NCBI GenBank assembly: GCA_009917445.1
Contig: QZEE01000017.1
Location: 1-64,000, forward strand
Length of the DNA: 64,000 nt
Source: a bacterium D16-76
GTDB lineage: Bacteria; Bacillota; Clostridia; Oscillospirales; Acutalibacteraceae
Reading direction: 5' to 3'
Made by a program: the position numbers and the translations under genes
Notes under the pieces: model-generated
Databases searched by the model: none
Told to the model about the DNA's origin: nothing
The model's input: only the letters and a program-made list of their open reading frames with translations
Shown: piece by piece, positions 40,479 to 50,444 of the stretch
Layout of the letters: each line of letters starts with the position of its first letter
Numbering within the stretch: the stretch's first letter is position 1

Positions 40479-42281
40479 TCACTCATCCAGCTTCAAAACG
40501 GACATAAACGCCTCCTGGGGCACCTCCACCGTCCCCAGCTGCCGCATGCGTTTTTTGCCCTCCTTCTGCTTTTCCAGCAGCTTCTTCTTCCGGGTAATGT
40601 CGCCGCCGTAGCACTTGGCCAGCACGTCCTTGCGCATGGCCTTCACGGTCTCGCGGGCAATGATCTTGCCGCCGATGCAGGCCTGTATGGGCACCTCAAA
40701 AAGCTGGCGGGGGATCTTCTCCTTAAGCTTCTCGGACATTTTCCGTGCCCGGGGGTAAGCCTTTTCCGCGTGGATGATAAAGGACAAGGCGTCCACCACC
40801 TCGCCGTTGAGCATAATATCCAGCTTTACCAGCTCGGACTTGCGGTACCCCAAAAGCTCGTAGTCAAAGGAGGCGTAGCCCCGGGTGCGGGATTTTAGGG
40901 CGTCGAAAAAGTCGTAGATGATCTCGTTTAAGGGCAGCTCATAGTGGATGTCTACCCGGTCGGTGTCGATGTAGCTCATATCTTTAAAGATCCCCCGGCG
41001 CTCCTGGCAAAGCTCCATAATATTGCCCACGTAGTCTGAAGGGGCATAGATATGGGCGTTTGTAATGGGCTCCTGGGCCTCTTTAATGGTGGCGGGGTCA
41101 GGGTAGTTGGTGGGGTTGTCGACGCGGATGGACTCGCCGTTCGTTTTGGTGATCTCATAGACCACGCTGGGGGCGGTAGTGATCAAGTCTAAATTATACT
41201 CCCGTTCCAAGCGCTCCTGGATGATCTCCATGTGCAAAAGCCCCAAAAACCCGCACCGGAAGCCAAAGCCCAGGGCAATGGAGGTTTCCGGCTCAAAGGT
41301 AAGGGAGGCGTCGTTTAGCTGCAGCTTTTCCAGGGCGTCCCGCAGGTCGGTGTAATGGGCGCCGTCTGCCGGGTAGATGCCGCAGAACACCATGGGCTGC
41401 ACTGCCCGGTAGCCCTCTAAGGGCTCGGCCGCCGGGCGCTCTGCCAGGGTGACGGTATCGCCCACCCGGGCATGGCGCACGTCTTTGATGGAGGCGGCAA
41501 TGTAGCCCACCTCCCCGGCCTGCAGGCGCTGGGCGGGCTCCAGGGTGGTGGCCCGCAAGAAGCCGCACTCTACCACGGTAAACTCGCCGCCCGTGGCCAT
41601 CATGCGGATGGTGTCCCCGGGGCGCACCTCCCCGTCCATCACCCGGATATAGACGATGACGCCCCGGTAAGAATCATAATACGAATCAAAGATCAGCGCC
41701 CGAAGAGGGTCGTTTTCGTCGCCCTTTGGGGCGGGGATGTCTGTGACGATACGCTCCAGGACCTCTTCGATGTTCACGCCGGTCTTGGCGGAAATGCGCG
41801 GGGCGTCTAGGGCCGGTATGCCGATGATATCCTCGATCTCGTGACACACCCGGTCAGGCTCAGCCCCCGGCAGGTCGATTTTATTTACCACCGGCAGGAT
41901 TTCCAGCCCCGCGTCCACCGCCAAATACGTATTGGCCAGGGTCTGGGCCTCAATGCCCTGGGAGGCATCTACCACCAGCACAGCCCCCTCGCAGGCCGCT
42001 AAGGACCGGGAGACCTCATAGTTAAAGTCCACGTGCCCCGGGGTGTCGATGAGGTTAAAGATATACTCTTCCCCATCCTTCGCCTTATACACCAGTGTCA
42101 CCGCGTGGGCCTTGATGGTAATGCCCCGCTCCCGTTCCAGGTCCATATTGTCCAACAGCTGGTTTTCCATCTCCCGCAGGGCCACGGCGCTGGTCTTTTC
42201 CAGGATGCGGTCGGCCAGGGTGCTTTTCCCGTGGTCGATATGGGCCACAATACAGAAATTTCGAATCTTGCTCCTATCCAT
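40479..42281 (-). CDS. lepA: Elongation factor 4 (back-translocating GTPase LepA)
   Basis: A 600-residue translational GTPase, the usual LepA length. G1 is [10 protein letters not shown]3 DTPGHVDF, G4 NKID, and the C-terminal LepA-specific domain has [23 protein letters not shown]. It binds ribosomes and aids translation under stress and ribosome assembly. It often neighbours spoIIP/hemW in Firmicutes. Start ATG 42281 has GGAAGGAT upstream. Confidence 0.96.
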   Translation of the reverse strand: MDRSKIRNFCIVAHIDHGKSTLADRILEKTSAVALREMENQLLDNMDLERERGITIKAHAVTLVYKAKDGEEYIFNLIDTPGHVDFNYEVSRSLAACEGAVLVVDASQGIEAQTLANTYLAVDAGLEILPVVNKIDLPGAEPDRVCHEIEDIIGIPALDAPRISAKTGVNIEEVLERIVTDIPAPKGDENDPLRALIFDSYYDSYRGVIVYIRVMDGEVRPGDTIRMMATGGEFTVVECGFLRATTLEPAQRLQAGEVGYIAASIKDVRHARVGDTVTLAERPAAEPLEGYRAVQPMVFCGIYPADGAHYTDLRDALEKLQLNDASLTFEPETSIALGFGFRCGFLGLLHMEIIQERLEREYNLDLITTAPSVVYEITKTNGESIRVDNPTNYPDPATIKEAQEPITNAHIYAPSDYVGNIMELCQERRGIFKDMSYIDTDRVDIHYELPLNEIIYDFFDALKSRTRGYASFDYELLGYRKSELVKLDIMLNGEVVDALSFIIHAEKAYPRARKMSEKLKEKIPRQLFEVPIQACIGGKIIARETVKAMRKDVLAKCYGGDITRKKKLLEKQKEGKKRMRQLGTVEVPQEAFMSVLKLDE

Positions 42282-42320
42282 GATCCTTCCATCCTTCTCT
42301 TTTGTCTATCATAAATTATA

Positions 42321-42743
42321 GCAAAAACCCGCACCGCCGTCAATTCGCCTGCAAAAAGCCCACGCAGCCACGCAGCCAGCGAAAAGACCTTGGGGGCAAA
42401 GCCCCCAAACCCCTGCTGACGCCATTTTGGGCGGCTTCGCCGCAAGACCGTCCCCGACGGCTTAGGGCTCCGCCCTAAGGACCCGCCAAAGGGCTTGCGC
42501 CCTCTGGACTCCCACGCTTCGCTTCCCGCGCTCTCACTGTGTGCTGTCGGGAGCACGTCCGGCACGCGATGGCTCGCGTAAGCGCGTGAACTCTTCACGC
42601 GGCGAAAAGCCACCACCAGCCAGCGAACGAAGTGAGCGGTGCTGGTCTCCGGTGGAGACCGTCCAGCACCGACCGAACCGGCAGGTGAGACCCCCGCGCC
42701 GCGGATGCAAACGCTTTGCGAAGCAATGCGTTTCGTCACGTTG
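42321..42743. repeat. GC-rich intergenic region with host repeat family
   Basis: No gene. It contains a string of hairpins: GGGGGCAAAGCCCCC, TTAGGGCTCCGCCCTAA (42461-42477), AAGGGCTTGCGCCCTCT and the sequence TCCCACGCTTCGCTT at 42509-42523, which recurs at 48522-48536 and, reversed with changes, near 52771-52788. Further inverted repeats follow to 42740. It looks like a composite repeat element inserted between two convergently isolated minus-strand genes. Confidence 0.55.
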
Positions 42744-44381
42744 CTACATGTCGCGGAATTTTCTTACGCGGCGGAGCATTTTTTGCTTGCGGCGGTACAT
42801 GACCACCAGGATAAAATATACAATCACAAGCGCCACGATTACGGCTAAAATTACCAAAAACCAGGGCGAAGACAACAGCGATTTCCCCTGCTCCCAGCTG
42901 GCCAGCAGGTCGCTTCTGGATACCGATTCCGCTGCCACCAGCGGCACCGTGGCAATGACCTCGTCTGCGTAGCTTAGGGTGGCTGTGCCTACCTGCTCGC
43001 CCTTGCGCACCGGGGCCTGTACGCTTTCCGGCTTGTTTACCGTCACCACAATGCTGCTGGCGTCTACACTGTTGGGCAGCATCACGCTGGCGGCTTCCCC
43101 GGCGGCTAAAAGAAGCTGGTCCTTCTGGAACGCGTATTCCAGGTTCACCGAGCTTAATATGTCCCCCTGTACCGCCACCGTCTTTTTGCCCAGGCTCGAA
43201 AGGGCCCACCGGAACAGCGTCCGGGCGTCCAGCATTTCCCCGTGGATTTTCTGCTCGTATCCCTCCATGTCCCCCAGGCATACCACAATGTACGTATACC
43301 CCAGCGCCGTAGCCGAAGCCGCCAGGCAGTAGCCCGCCTGGTCGTGTGAGCCGGTCTTGATGCCCGTGGCCGACTGGTAATAATACTCTATGCCGCTTTG
43401 CTCGTCCATATAATTCTGCAGCAGCTTGTTGGTGCTGTGGAAGGTCACCTCATAGTCGCACATGTTGGTTACGGGCTTTACATAGGCAAAGGTGCCGGTG
43501 ATTTCTGTGAAATTCGGCAGGGTCATGGCGTATTCCGCAATGGTCGCCATGTCCCGGGCCGTGGTATAGTGGTCGGGGTTATACAGGCCGTGGGCGTTTG
43601 TAAAGTGGGTGTTGCGGCAGCCTAATTGCTCGGCCTTTTTGTTCATCAGCTGCACAAAGTAGCTGTCCGACGCGTAGCCCGCCGCGTCCCCGGTAAATTC
43701 GCCTGCGTCCCCGGTGCCGCCGCCTTCTGCCATGCCGGCAAGCTGGGGCTCGCCGGTGCTTTGGGCCATGCCGTTTGCCTGGGGGTCGTCTGTCGCGGGC
43801 TGCTGGCCTTCGTCAGACGGCGCCTGGGGGGCCTCCCCGGCAGGGGTAGGCTGCTCGGCCTGGGGGTCTTCCTGGGCGCTTTCCAGGGGGGCCAGCTTCC
43901 CCTGCTCATAAAGGGAGTCCACGTATTCGGCCAGCGTCAAGGCGGCGTCGTTGCCAGAGGGCACCATCATTAAATAAAGCAGCTGCAAGCCCGTTAGCTC
44001 TTCGCCCACCGTAATGTCCGCCAAAGAGCTGCCGGTGCCTTCCAGGTCGTCGGCCACGCTTTGCGGCACCGTGATTACCGTATTCTCAATGTCCGGTATC
44101 GTCTCATACGCCACAATATAGCTCATAATTTTGGTTAGCGACGCCATAGACAGCCGCTCGTCCGGGTTCAGGGCATACACCACCGCGCCGGTGTCCAGGT
44201 TCAGCATGAAAATAGACTTGCAGTGGGGCGCTTCGTTTCTCATGGGCTCGTCCAGGTCCCAGTTAAAGGTAAAGCCCTCGGCCCCGGCGGGCAGGGCGCA
44301 AAGCAGGGCCGTGCACACAGCCAGCAGCAGCGCAAGCGCCCGCTGGACGTGCCGGGTTTTCCGTGTCGTTTTTATTTTCAT
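42744..44381 (-). CDS. D-alanyl-D-alanine carboxypeptidase (peptidase S11)
   Basis: A 545-residue penicillin-binding protein. It has a basic N-terminus and signal peptide (ALALLLAVCTALLCALPAGA), then SxxK at 81-84 (SLTK), SGN at 142-144 and KTG in TGIKTGSHDQAGY. A C-terminal beta domain and a late membrane segment (FLVILAVIVALVIVYFILVV) anchor it, unlike DacA's amphipathic helix. An Ala/Pro/Glu-rich low-complexity insert of about 70 residues (165-236) follows the SGN motif and is not usual in the family. It trims the pentapeptide terminal D-Ala. ATG 44381 is chosen because the longer frame lacks an RBS and a signal. Confidence 0.88.
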   Translation of the reverse strand: MKIKTTRKTRHVQRALALLLAVCTALLCALPAGAEGFTFNWDLDEPMRNEAPHCKSIFMLNLDTGAVVYALNPDERLSMASLTKIMSYIVAYETIPDIENTVITVPQSVADDLEGTGSSLADITVGEELTGLQLLYLMMVPSGNDAALTLAEYVDSLYEQGKLAPLESAQEDPQAEQPTPAGEAPQAPSDEGQQPATDDPQANGMAQSTGEPQLAGMAEGGGTGDAGEFTGDAAGYASDSYFVQLMNKKAEQLGCRNTHFTNAHGLYNPDHYTTARDMATIAEYAMTLPNFTEITGTFAYVKPVTNMCDYEVTFHSTNKLLQNYMDEQSGIEYYYQSATGIKTGSHDQAGYCLAASATALGYTYIVVCLGDMEGYEQKIHGEMLDARTLFRWALSSLGKKTVAVQGDILSSVNLEYAFQKDQLLLAAGEAASVMLPNSVDASSIVVTVNKPESVQAPVRKGEQVGTATLSYADEVIATVPLVAAESVSRSDLLASWEQGKSLLSSPWFLVILAVIVALVIVYFILVVMYRRKQKMLRRVRKFRDM

Positions 44382-44643
44382 GGGGGTCCATCCTTTCCTG
44401 CGGTTGCCGGGGCGGGGGTTCTGTGTTACAATATTACCCGGCATACTATAAAGAGTATGGGCAGGGTTCGGCCTTGTTTTGCACATGGGGCATGTCTTTC
44501 CCACGGCCCGGGGCACTTTTATAATTCCAAGGCCCTATACCGGGAAAGCGGCCGCGCCCTGCACGCCCTCCTTACTAGTATACTATTTCGCAGCCAAAAA
44601 GAAAAGGCGGAATTTTTGAACTTTTCAGAAAGAGGTGTCCCAT

Positions 44644-45765
44644 TTGCGTATTTTCCATACCTCAGACTGGCATTTAGGGCGCATGCTCTACGGCCGCAGC
44701 CTGCTGGAAGACCAGCGCCATTTTTTAGAAAAGGCCCTGCTGCCCGCAATAGAGCGGGAAAAGCCCGCCGGCCTTCTCCTTTGCGGGGACGTATACGACC
44801 GGCCCGTAGCCCCTGCCGAAGCCATCGCCCTCTTTGACAGGGCCCTTTCCCGGCTTGTAGAGCTGGGGGTGAAGGTGTGCGTCATCCCCGGCAACCACGA
44901 CGGGGCCCAGCGCATGGCCCTTTTGAAAGGGGCGCTGCGCAAAAGCGGGGTCTTCTTCGCCACTTCTTTAGAAGATTCCCTCTCCCCTGTGCTCCTGGAA
45001 GAAGGGGGGCAGCGGGTACAGGTGTTCCCCCTGCCCTTTTTCGACACCCCCACGGCCCGGGACTTTTTAGGCGACCCCACCCTGCGCGGCGAGGCGGCCT
45101 GTATGGAAAAGCTGCTTCAAAAGCTTTACCCCCTTTTCGAGCCCGGGGCCGCCCATGTGCTTATGGCCCATTGCTTTTGCGCGGGCTCTGTGGTGGGCGA
45201 TTCGGAAAGCGGCGCTTTTGTCGGGGGCAGCGGCCAAATCCCCCCCGCCCTTTTTGAGCGCTTCGACTACGTGGCCCTGGGCCACCTGCACGGCTGCCAG
45301 CGGGCCGGGGGCAACGCCCGGTACTGCGGCACCCCCTTAAAATATTCCCTCGACGAAGCCGGGCAGGAAAAGGGCTTTTTGGTGCTGGATTGGGAGGGCG
45401 GCAAGCCTTCCATCCGCCATCAGGAAGCCATGCCCCTGCGGGACGTGCGGAAAATAGAGGGCCCCTTTGCCGGCCTGCTGGCCCAGGGGGAAGCCTGCCC
45501 CTGTGAGGACTATGTAGAGCTGTGCTTGACTGATAAATCCCCGGTGCTGCTGGCCAGCCAGCGCCTGCGGCCCTTTTACCCCAACCTGCTGGCCGTGCGC
45601 AACCAATGGGCTTTAGAGGGCGCGGCCGGCAAGCGGGCCCTAAGCCTGCAGGGCGCCCGGGAGGACGCTGTGTTCGCCGCCTTTTTCCAAGAGGTCTGCG
45701 GTACCGCCCCAGAGGAAGCGGACATGGCCTTATTCCAAGAGGTTTGGAAGGAGGTGCGCCTATGA
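44644..45765 (+). CDS. sbcD: Exonuclease SbcCD, nuclease subunit D
   Basis: A 373-residue Mre11-type nuclease. Metal-binding motifs: HTSDWHLG, GDVYDRP, GNHDGAQR, LMAHCF and ALGHLHG. With SbcC it opens hairpins and processes DNA double-strand ends. TTG 44644, eight bases after AGAGGTG, is the better start; GTG 44635 lies within the ribosome binding site. ATGA overlap links it to sbcC. Confidence 0.95.
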   Translation: MRIFHTSDWHLGRMLYGRSLLEDQRHFLEKALLPAIEREKPAGLLLCGDVYDRPVAPAEAIALFDRALSRLVELGVKVCVIPGNHDGAQRMALLKGALRKSGVFFATSLEDSLSPVLLEEGGQRVQVFPLPFFDTPTARDFLGDPTLRGEAACMEKLLQKLYPLFEPGAAHVLMAHCFCAGSVVGDSESGAFVGGSGQIPPALFERFDYVALGHLHGCQRAGGNARYCGTPLKYSLDEAGQEKGFLVLDWEGGKPSIRHQEAMPLRDVRKIEGPFAGLLAQGEACPCEDYVELCLTDKSPVLLASQRLRPFYPNLLAVRNQWALEGAAGKRALSLQGAREDAVFAAFFQEVCGTAPEEADMALFQEVWKEVRL

Positions 45766-48485
45766 GACCCCTGCGGCTTTGCGCCCAGGCCTTTGGGCCT
45801 TATTTAGAGCGGGTGGAGATCGACTTTGCCCCCTTTTACGAGGCCGGGCTTTTCCTTATCACCGGCCCCACCGGCGGGGGCAAGACCTCCCTTCTGGACG
45901 CCGCCTGCTTTGCCCTTTACGGCGAAGCCACCGGCGGCCGGCGGGATTTCCCGGCTATGCGCTGCATGAGCGCCGGGCCGGACGTGCCCACTATCGTGGA
46001 GTTTGACTTTTCTTTAGGCGGGCAGGCCTACCGGTTCAGCCGCAGCCGGGCCTATACCCCCAACCGCCGCACCAAAGAGCCCACCCCCCGGGACACCCAC
46101 CAGTGCTTTACCCTGGAAAACGGGGAAGCCCGCCTGCTGGAAAGCGGCTCTGCCCGGGCCATTACCCAGCGGGCCGAACAGCTTTTGCACTTGACCCGCA
46201 GCCAGTTTTCCCAGGTGGCCGTACTGCCCCAGGGGGATTTCCTGCGGCTTTTGCGGGCAGGCTCCCAGGAAAAAGGGGAGATTCTGCGCACACTGTTTTC
46301 CGCTGAGGTGTGGAAGTCCCTGCGGGACGCCTTTGCCGGGCGCAGCAAAAAAATGGAAGAGGAAAGCGCCCAGCTGGAACACACCCTCTCGGCGCTTCTG
46401 GCCCAGGGCGGCGCCGACAGCCCCGCCGCTTTTGCCAAAGCCTTTGAGGGCCTGCGGGCCCAGGGGCCCCTTTTGCAGCGCCAGGCCGAAGAAAGCGCCC
46501 AACAGCTGCAAAAGGCCAAGTCCCTGCTGGCCACCCGGGAAGCCCATGCCCAGCTTCAGCTGGCGGTAAACCTGGCCTGGAAAGACAGCGAAGCCGCCCA
46601 GTCCCGCCTGGATAAGCTGGAAGCCGAAGCCCCAGAGGCCCAGGAAAAGAAAGACCGCGCCGCCCAGCTGCGGCGGCAGTCCCTGGCCCTGGCCCAAGAC
46701 GCCGCCCGCCTGGAAGGCCTGCTGGCCCAGGCCCGCCAGGCGGAGGAAACAAAAAAGAAAGCCCTTCTCGCCCGCAAAAGCCAAAAAGAGCGCCAAGCCC
46801 AAGCCGCCCGGCTGGAAAAGCAGCTGGAAGAAGCCGCCGGGCGCATCGCCAAAGGCCGCGCCTATGAAGAGCAATACCGGGACCAGGCCCAACGCCTGCC
46901 CGCCCTGGTAGAAGAGCGCAACCGGCTGGAAAAGGCCCTGGCCGCACTGGACGAATGGGAAAAGCGCCAGGAAGCCCTGCGGGAAGCCCAAGCCGCCCTG
47001 GCCCAAAGCCGCCGGGACGCCGGGGAAACGGCAGCGGCCTCCCAGGCCTTGGCCTGCCGGCTGGAAGAGCAGGACGCCCTGCGCCGTCAAAATGCCGCCT
47101 TAGAGCTGGCCCAGCATCTGGCGGACGGCGCCCCCTGCCCCGTCTGCGGGGCTACCCATCACCCGGCCCCGGCCCAGGGCGGCGGGCAGGCCCTGGACGC
47201 CCACGCCCTGGAAAACCTGCGGGCCGCCGGAAAAAAAGCCCTCGCCGCCGCCCAGTCTGCCGCCGCCCAGCAGCAAGCAGCCGAAAAAGCCCTGGCACAG
47301 GCCAAAGCCGCCTGCGAAGAGCTGGCCGCCCAGTGGGACGGCCCCCCGCCCTCCCGGGACGGGACCGCCCGGCAGCTGGAAGAAGCCAAAGCCGCCCAAG
47401 CCGGCGCCCAGCGCGGCGCAAAGCTCCTGCCCAGCGCCCGGAATAAGCTGGAAGAGCTGCAAAAGGAAAAGGAATCCCTAACCGCCCAAGCCGCCCAGGC
47501 CCGCCAGGAAGCTTTGGTGCAGGAAGCCCAGGCTGTCGAGCTGGAACGGCAGGCCAGCCAATCCGCCACAGAGGGCGCCGCCGAAGCCCTGGAAAAGCAG
47601 GCCGCGGAAAAGCGGCGGACCCTCAAGCAGCTGGGGCAAGAGGCAGAGTCCCTTGTGCGGCAGGCCGAAGAAGCCGCCGCCGCCCTGGAACGGGCCCGGG
47701 AAGCCCGCCAGCTTACCGCCCAGGCGCTGCAAAAGGCCCAATCCCAGCTGGACGCTTTCCCCGCCCCCTGGCAGTCCCCGCCAGAGCTGCCCCAGCTGCG
47801 GGAAGAAGTAGACAGTCTGGAAAAGGCGAACCTGGAAAGCGAAAAGGCCCTTGTGCAGCTTACCACCCAGCTGAAAGCCAAAAGCCAGGCCTTGGAAAAA
47901 ATCAAAAGCATGCAGGAAGAGCTGGAAGCCCTAAGCCTCCAATACAGCCGGGTGGCAAAGCTTTCTAAGCTTTTGGCCGGCGCAAACCCCAAAAAGATGC
48001 CCATCCTGCAATACGTCCTCAGCGTCACCTTAGACCAGGTTTTGGTAAGCGCCAACAAATTTTTCACCATCCTCAGCCGGGGCCGCTACGCCCTGCGGCT
48101 TATGGACTCCCCCAAAGGCGGCAACGCCTACGCCGGGCTGGACCTGGAGGTCCTGGACGGCGCTTCCATGCTCCCCCGCTCTATCGAGACCCTTTCCGGA
48201 GGCGAGCAGTTTTTAGCCTCCCTCTCCCTGGCCTTTGGGCTTTCCGACGTAGTCCAAAGCCACGCCGGCGCTGTAGAGCTGGAATCCCTTTTCATCGACG
48301 AGGGCTTTGGCTCCCTGGACGCTGAGACCCTGGACACCGCCATGAAAGCCCTCTCCGCCCTGCGCTCCGGCGGCCGCCTTGTGGGCGTCATCTCCCACGT
48401 CTCCGAGCTTCAGACCCGCATCCCCGCCCGCATCCAGGTCTCCCGCGACGCCCAGGGCTTTTCCCATGCCCGCGTTCAGGCCTGA
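45762..48485 (+). CDS. sbcC: Exonuclease SbcCD, ATPase subunit C
   Basis: A 907-residue Rad50-like ATPase. Walker A GPTGGGKTS is near residues 33-41. Two long Ala/Gln/Glu-rich coiled coils flank the zinc hook CPVC (459-462). The C-terminal half has signature LSGGEQF and Walker B SLFIDEGFGSLD. It works with SbcD in double-strand break processing. It starts at ATG 45762, four bases inside sbcD, so the pair is translationally coupled. Confidence 0.95.
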   Translation: MRPLRLCAQAFGPYLERVEIDFAPFYEAGLFLITGPTGGGKTSLLDAACFALYGEATGGRRDFPAMRCMSAGPDVPTIVEFDFSLGGQAYRFSRSRAYTPNRRTKEPTPRDTHQCFTLENGEARLLESGSARAITQRAEQLLHLTRSQFSQVAVLPQGDFLRLLRAGSQEKGEILRTLFSAEVWKSLRDAFAGRSKKMEEESAQLEHTLSALLAQGGADSPAAFAKAFEGLRAQGPLLQRQAEESAQQLQKAKSLLATREAHAQLQLAVNLAWKDSEAAQSRLDKLEAEAPEAQEKKDRAAQLRRQSLALAQDAARLEGLLAQARQAEETKKKALLARKSQKERQAQAARLEKQLEEAAGRIAKGRAYEEQYRDQAQRLPALVEERNRLEKALAALDEWEKRQEALREAQAALAQSRRDAGETAAASQALACRLEEQDALRRQNAALELAQHLADGAPCPVCGATHHPAPAQGGGQALDAHALENLRAAGKKALAAAQSAAAQQQAAEKALAQAKAACEELAAQWDGPPPSRDGTARQLEEAKAAQAGAQRGAKLLPSARNKLEELQKEKESLTAQAAQARQEALVQEAQAVELERQASQSATEGAAEALEKQAAEKRRTLKQLGQEAESLVRQAEEAAAALERAREARQLTAQALQKAQSQLDAFPAPWQSPPELPQLREEVDSLEKANLESEKALVQLTTQLKAKSQALEKIKSMQEELEALSLQYSRVAKLSKLLAGANPKKMPILQYVLSVTLDQVLVSANKFFTILSRGRYALRLMDSPKGGNAYAGLDLEVLDGASMLPRSIETLSGGEQFLASLSLAFGLSDVVQSHAGAVELESLFIDEGFGSLDAETLDTAMKALSALRSGGRLVGVISHVSELQTRIPARIQVSRDAQGFSHARVQA

Positions 48486-48600
48486 GCCTCCGGCGGCCAA
48501 AGGGCCGGGGGCCCTTTGGAATCCCACGCTTCGCTTCTCGCGTTTTGGCGGCTGCTGGGCATAGGGGGTTGTGCCGCGCCGGGGGGCTTTGGGGATTGGG
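48486..48600. repeat. Host intergenic repeat after sbcC
   Basis: GCCTCCGGCGG at 48486-48496, hairpin CAAAGGGC/GCCCTTTG (48498-48518), then TCCCACGCTTCGCTTCTCGCG, the same module order as at 52770-52851 (reverse). The hairpin may end sbcDC transcription. Confidence 0.6.
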
Positions 48601-48622
48601 GGAGTTGTAAGAAAAAAGTAAA

Positions 48623-48651
48623 TTGACAGGACAGCGAAAACTTGTTATGCT
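48623..48651 (+). promoter_or_regulatory. Promoter of the rhomboid-like gene
   Basis: TTGACA (48623-48628), 17 bases, TATGCT (48646-48651), about 40 bases before the gene start. A near-consensus vegetative promoter. Confidence 0.75.
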
Positions 48652-48692
48652 TTATACAATATAGAATATGCCGTAGGAAAGGGGCTGTGTTT

Positions 48693-49340
48693 ATGAATTG
48701 GATGGACCGGTTGGAGCGGAAGTTTGGCCGCTATGCCATCCCGCGCGTTATGGTTTTTATTACCGGTATTATGCTGGCTGTCTTTGCCGCCGATTTGATT
48801 TTGGGCGGCCGCGTCACCCCCATGCTGGTTTTCCACCGGGGGCTTATCCTGCAGGGGCAGGTTTGGCGGCTTATTACGTTTATTTTCCTGCCTCCCAATT
48901 CCTCTGTCCTTTGGATCGCTTTCAGCCTTTACTTTTACTGCCTTATGGGCAGCGCCCTGGAAAGTGCCTGGGGGGCTTTCCGCTTTAACCTTTTTTACCT
49001 CTGCGGCATCTTGGGCTCGATTTTGGCGGGCTTTGTTACTGGCTACGGGGTCAACCACTTCCTGAATATGTCCCTGTTCTTCGCCTACGCCGCCGTTTAC
49101 CCCGAAAACCAGCTTATGCTCTTTTTCCTCATTCCCATCAAGGTAAAGTGGCTGGCCGCGCTGGACGCCCTCTACTTTGCCTATATGTTCCTGGTGGGCG
49201 GCTGGTCCTCCCGGGTAGCTATCCTCTTCTCCCTGCTGAATATCTGGCTTTTCTTCGGCGGCGACCTCTTCCGCCGCATCCGCCAGCAGGCAGGCTATTG
49301 GAAGACCCGCCAGCAGTTCCGCAAAAACAACCGCTTTTAA
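48693..49340 (+). CDS. Rhomboid-like integral membrane protein, probably not a protease
   Basis: A 215-residue protein with five or six membrane helices. The layout RGLILQGQVWRLITFIFLPPN and the following helices match the rhomboid/derlin fold (WRxxT motif). The catalytic GxSG and the later His are not seen; NMSLFFAYA stands where GASG would be. It therefore resembles an inactive rhomboid. ATG 48693 follows GGAAAGGGG. Role unknown. Confidence 0.75.
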   Translation: MNWMDRLERKFGRYAIPRVMVFITGIMLAVFAADLILGGRVTPMLVFHRGLILQGQVWRLITFIFLPPNSSVLWIAFSLYFYCLMGSALESAWGAFRFNLFYLCGILGSILAGFVTGYGVNHFLNMSLFFAYAAVYPENQLMLFFLIPIKVKWLAALDALYFAYMFLVGGWSSRVAILFSLLNIWLFFGGDLFRRIRQQAGYWKTRQQFRKNNRF

Positions 49341-49398
49341 AAATTTCAGGGGAAGGGCCCAGCCCTCCCCCTGTTTTTATTTTGCCCAGCGCCTGTGC

Positions 49399-50202
49399 CT
49401 ACACCGGGGCCGCAAAAGCCAGCGCCTGCCGGCCCAGCCCCTCGTAGGCCCGCGCCACAGCCCCCTTGGGGTAGGCCACGGCCTTGCCCGCCATAGGGTC
49501 GTTAAAATAATAGCTTTCCTCGTCTACCCCCACCAGCAGCAGGCAGTGCATGGGGTATATCCATTGGAATTCCTCCTCCGTGCCTTCTATGGTAAAGGTG
49601 ATGTCCGCCTCCGGCTCCTGCATGCCGATAGTCCCCCACACCAGCACAGGCGTACCCCCGCGCAGGTATTCTTCCAGCCCTTCCAGGGCCGTGCCGGTCA
49701 GGTCTAAGATGGAGAGGGATGAAACATCCCTCTCCCGGAGGATATCCTCCACCGCCCGCAGCACCACAGGGGCGTAACACCCCCACCCCCCATGGGTATA
49801 GGGGTTGCCCGGGAAAGCCTCCCGGGGGTCGCAGCCTATGTAACCCCCGGCCCCGTCCGGCTGAGGGGCCCTGCCCTGGGGTATGGCGGCTATCATCTCA
49901 TCCGGCGACACATCTACCCCGGCATATTGCAGGGCCATAGCCGCCGTTACGCTTTCGCAGCCAGTAGGGTATTTTTCCCGCTGGTCCAAAAAAGGCGCGT
50001 CCAGCAGCACCCGCCCCCCCTCCGGCCCAGAAGGGGCCGGGGCGTAAATATACGCCTCCATAGCCCGGCTGGCCTTGCTGTTCCCACATCCCAGCAGAAA
50101 GGCCACCGCCCATATGCCGCCCATCGCCAAGCAGCCAAAAACCACGCCCTTAGCGGGCCCCCTCCCCTTGCCCCTATGGGCACACCGCTTTGCCCTACGC
50201 AT
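49399..50202 (-). CDS. C39-family-like peptidase, probable lipoprotein
   Basis: A 267-residue protein. A basic N-terminus and membrane segment (about 19-38) end in a lipobox-like LLGC (C39), so it may be lipid-anchored outside the cell. The papain-like peptidase_C39_2 domain has the catalytic cysteine C82 in KYPTGCESVTAAMAL, the histidine in YPMHCLLLVG and the Asn/Asp in YYFNDPMAG. It could cleave extracellular peptides or wall links; the substrate is unknown. Confidence 0.8.
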   Translation of the reverse strand: MRRAKRCAHRGKGRGPAKGVVFGCLAMGGIWAVAFLLGCGNSKASRAMEAYIYAPAPSGPEGGRVLLDAPFLDQREKYPTGCESVTAAMALQYAGVDVSPDEMIAAIPQGRAPQPDGAGGYIGCDPREAFPGNPYTHGGWGCYAPVVLRAVEDILRERDVSSLSILDLTGTALEGLEEYLRGGTPVLVWGTIGMQEPEADITFTIEGTEEEFQWIYPMHCLLLVGVDEESYYFNDPMAGKAVAYPKGAVARAYEGLGRQALAFAAPV

Positions 50203-50287
50203 AAAAAATACCTCCTTCGTTCTAGCTATCCATTAGACGAAGAAGGTACTTTTAAGGTTCGACCCCACCCAGCAAATTTTTAACCCC

Positions 50288-50443
50288 ACAACAAAAAGGC
50301 GCACCCAAAGGGGCGCCTTTTCCCGCCCAAAGTTTTACAAAAACTGCACAAGGTCTGCTCAGTTGCCCATCCCCTTCTCCCCGCTGAGTATCCGGCTTTC
50401 CGTCACATCCACCGGCCGCCCCGCAAAAACAACCGCTTTTAAA
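50288..50443. repeat. Mosaic of duplicated gene 3' ends
   Basis: Two foreign gene ends lie in this gap. Positions 50290-50369 align with 51237-51317, that is the terminator plus the last 12 codons of the M23 peptidase gene, here decayed (a stop interrupts the copied codons). Then CCGCAAAAACAACCGCTTTTAAA at 50421-50443 is identical over 23 bases to 49319-49341, the end of the rhomboid-like gene. The hairpin 50294-50321 still serves as terminator for the minus-strand gene at 50445. Confidence 0.7.
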
Positions 50444-50444
50444 G

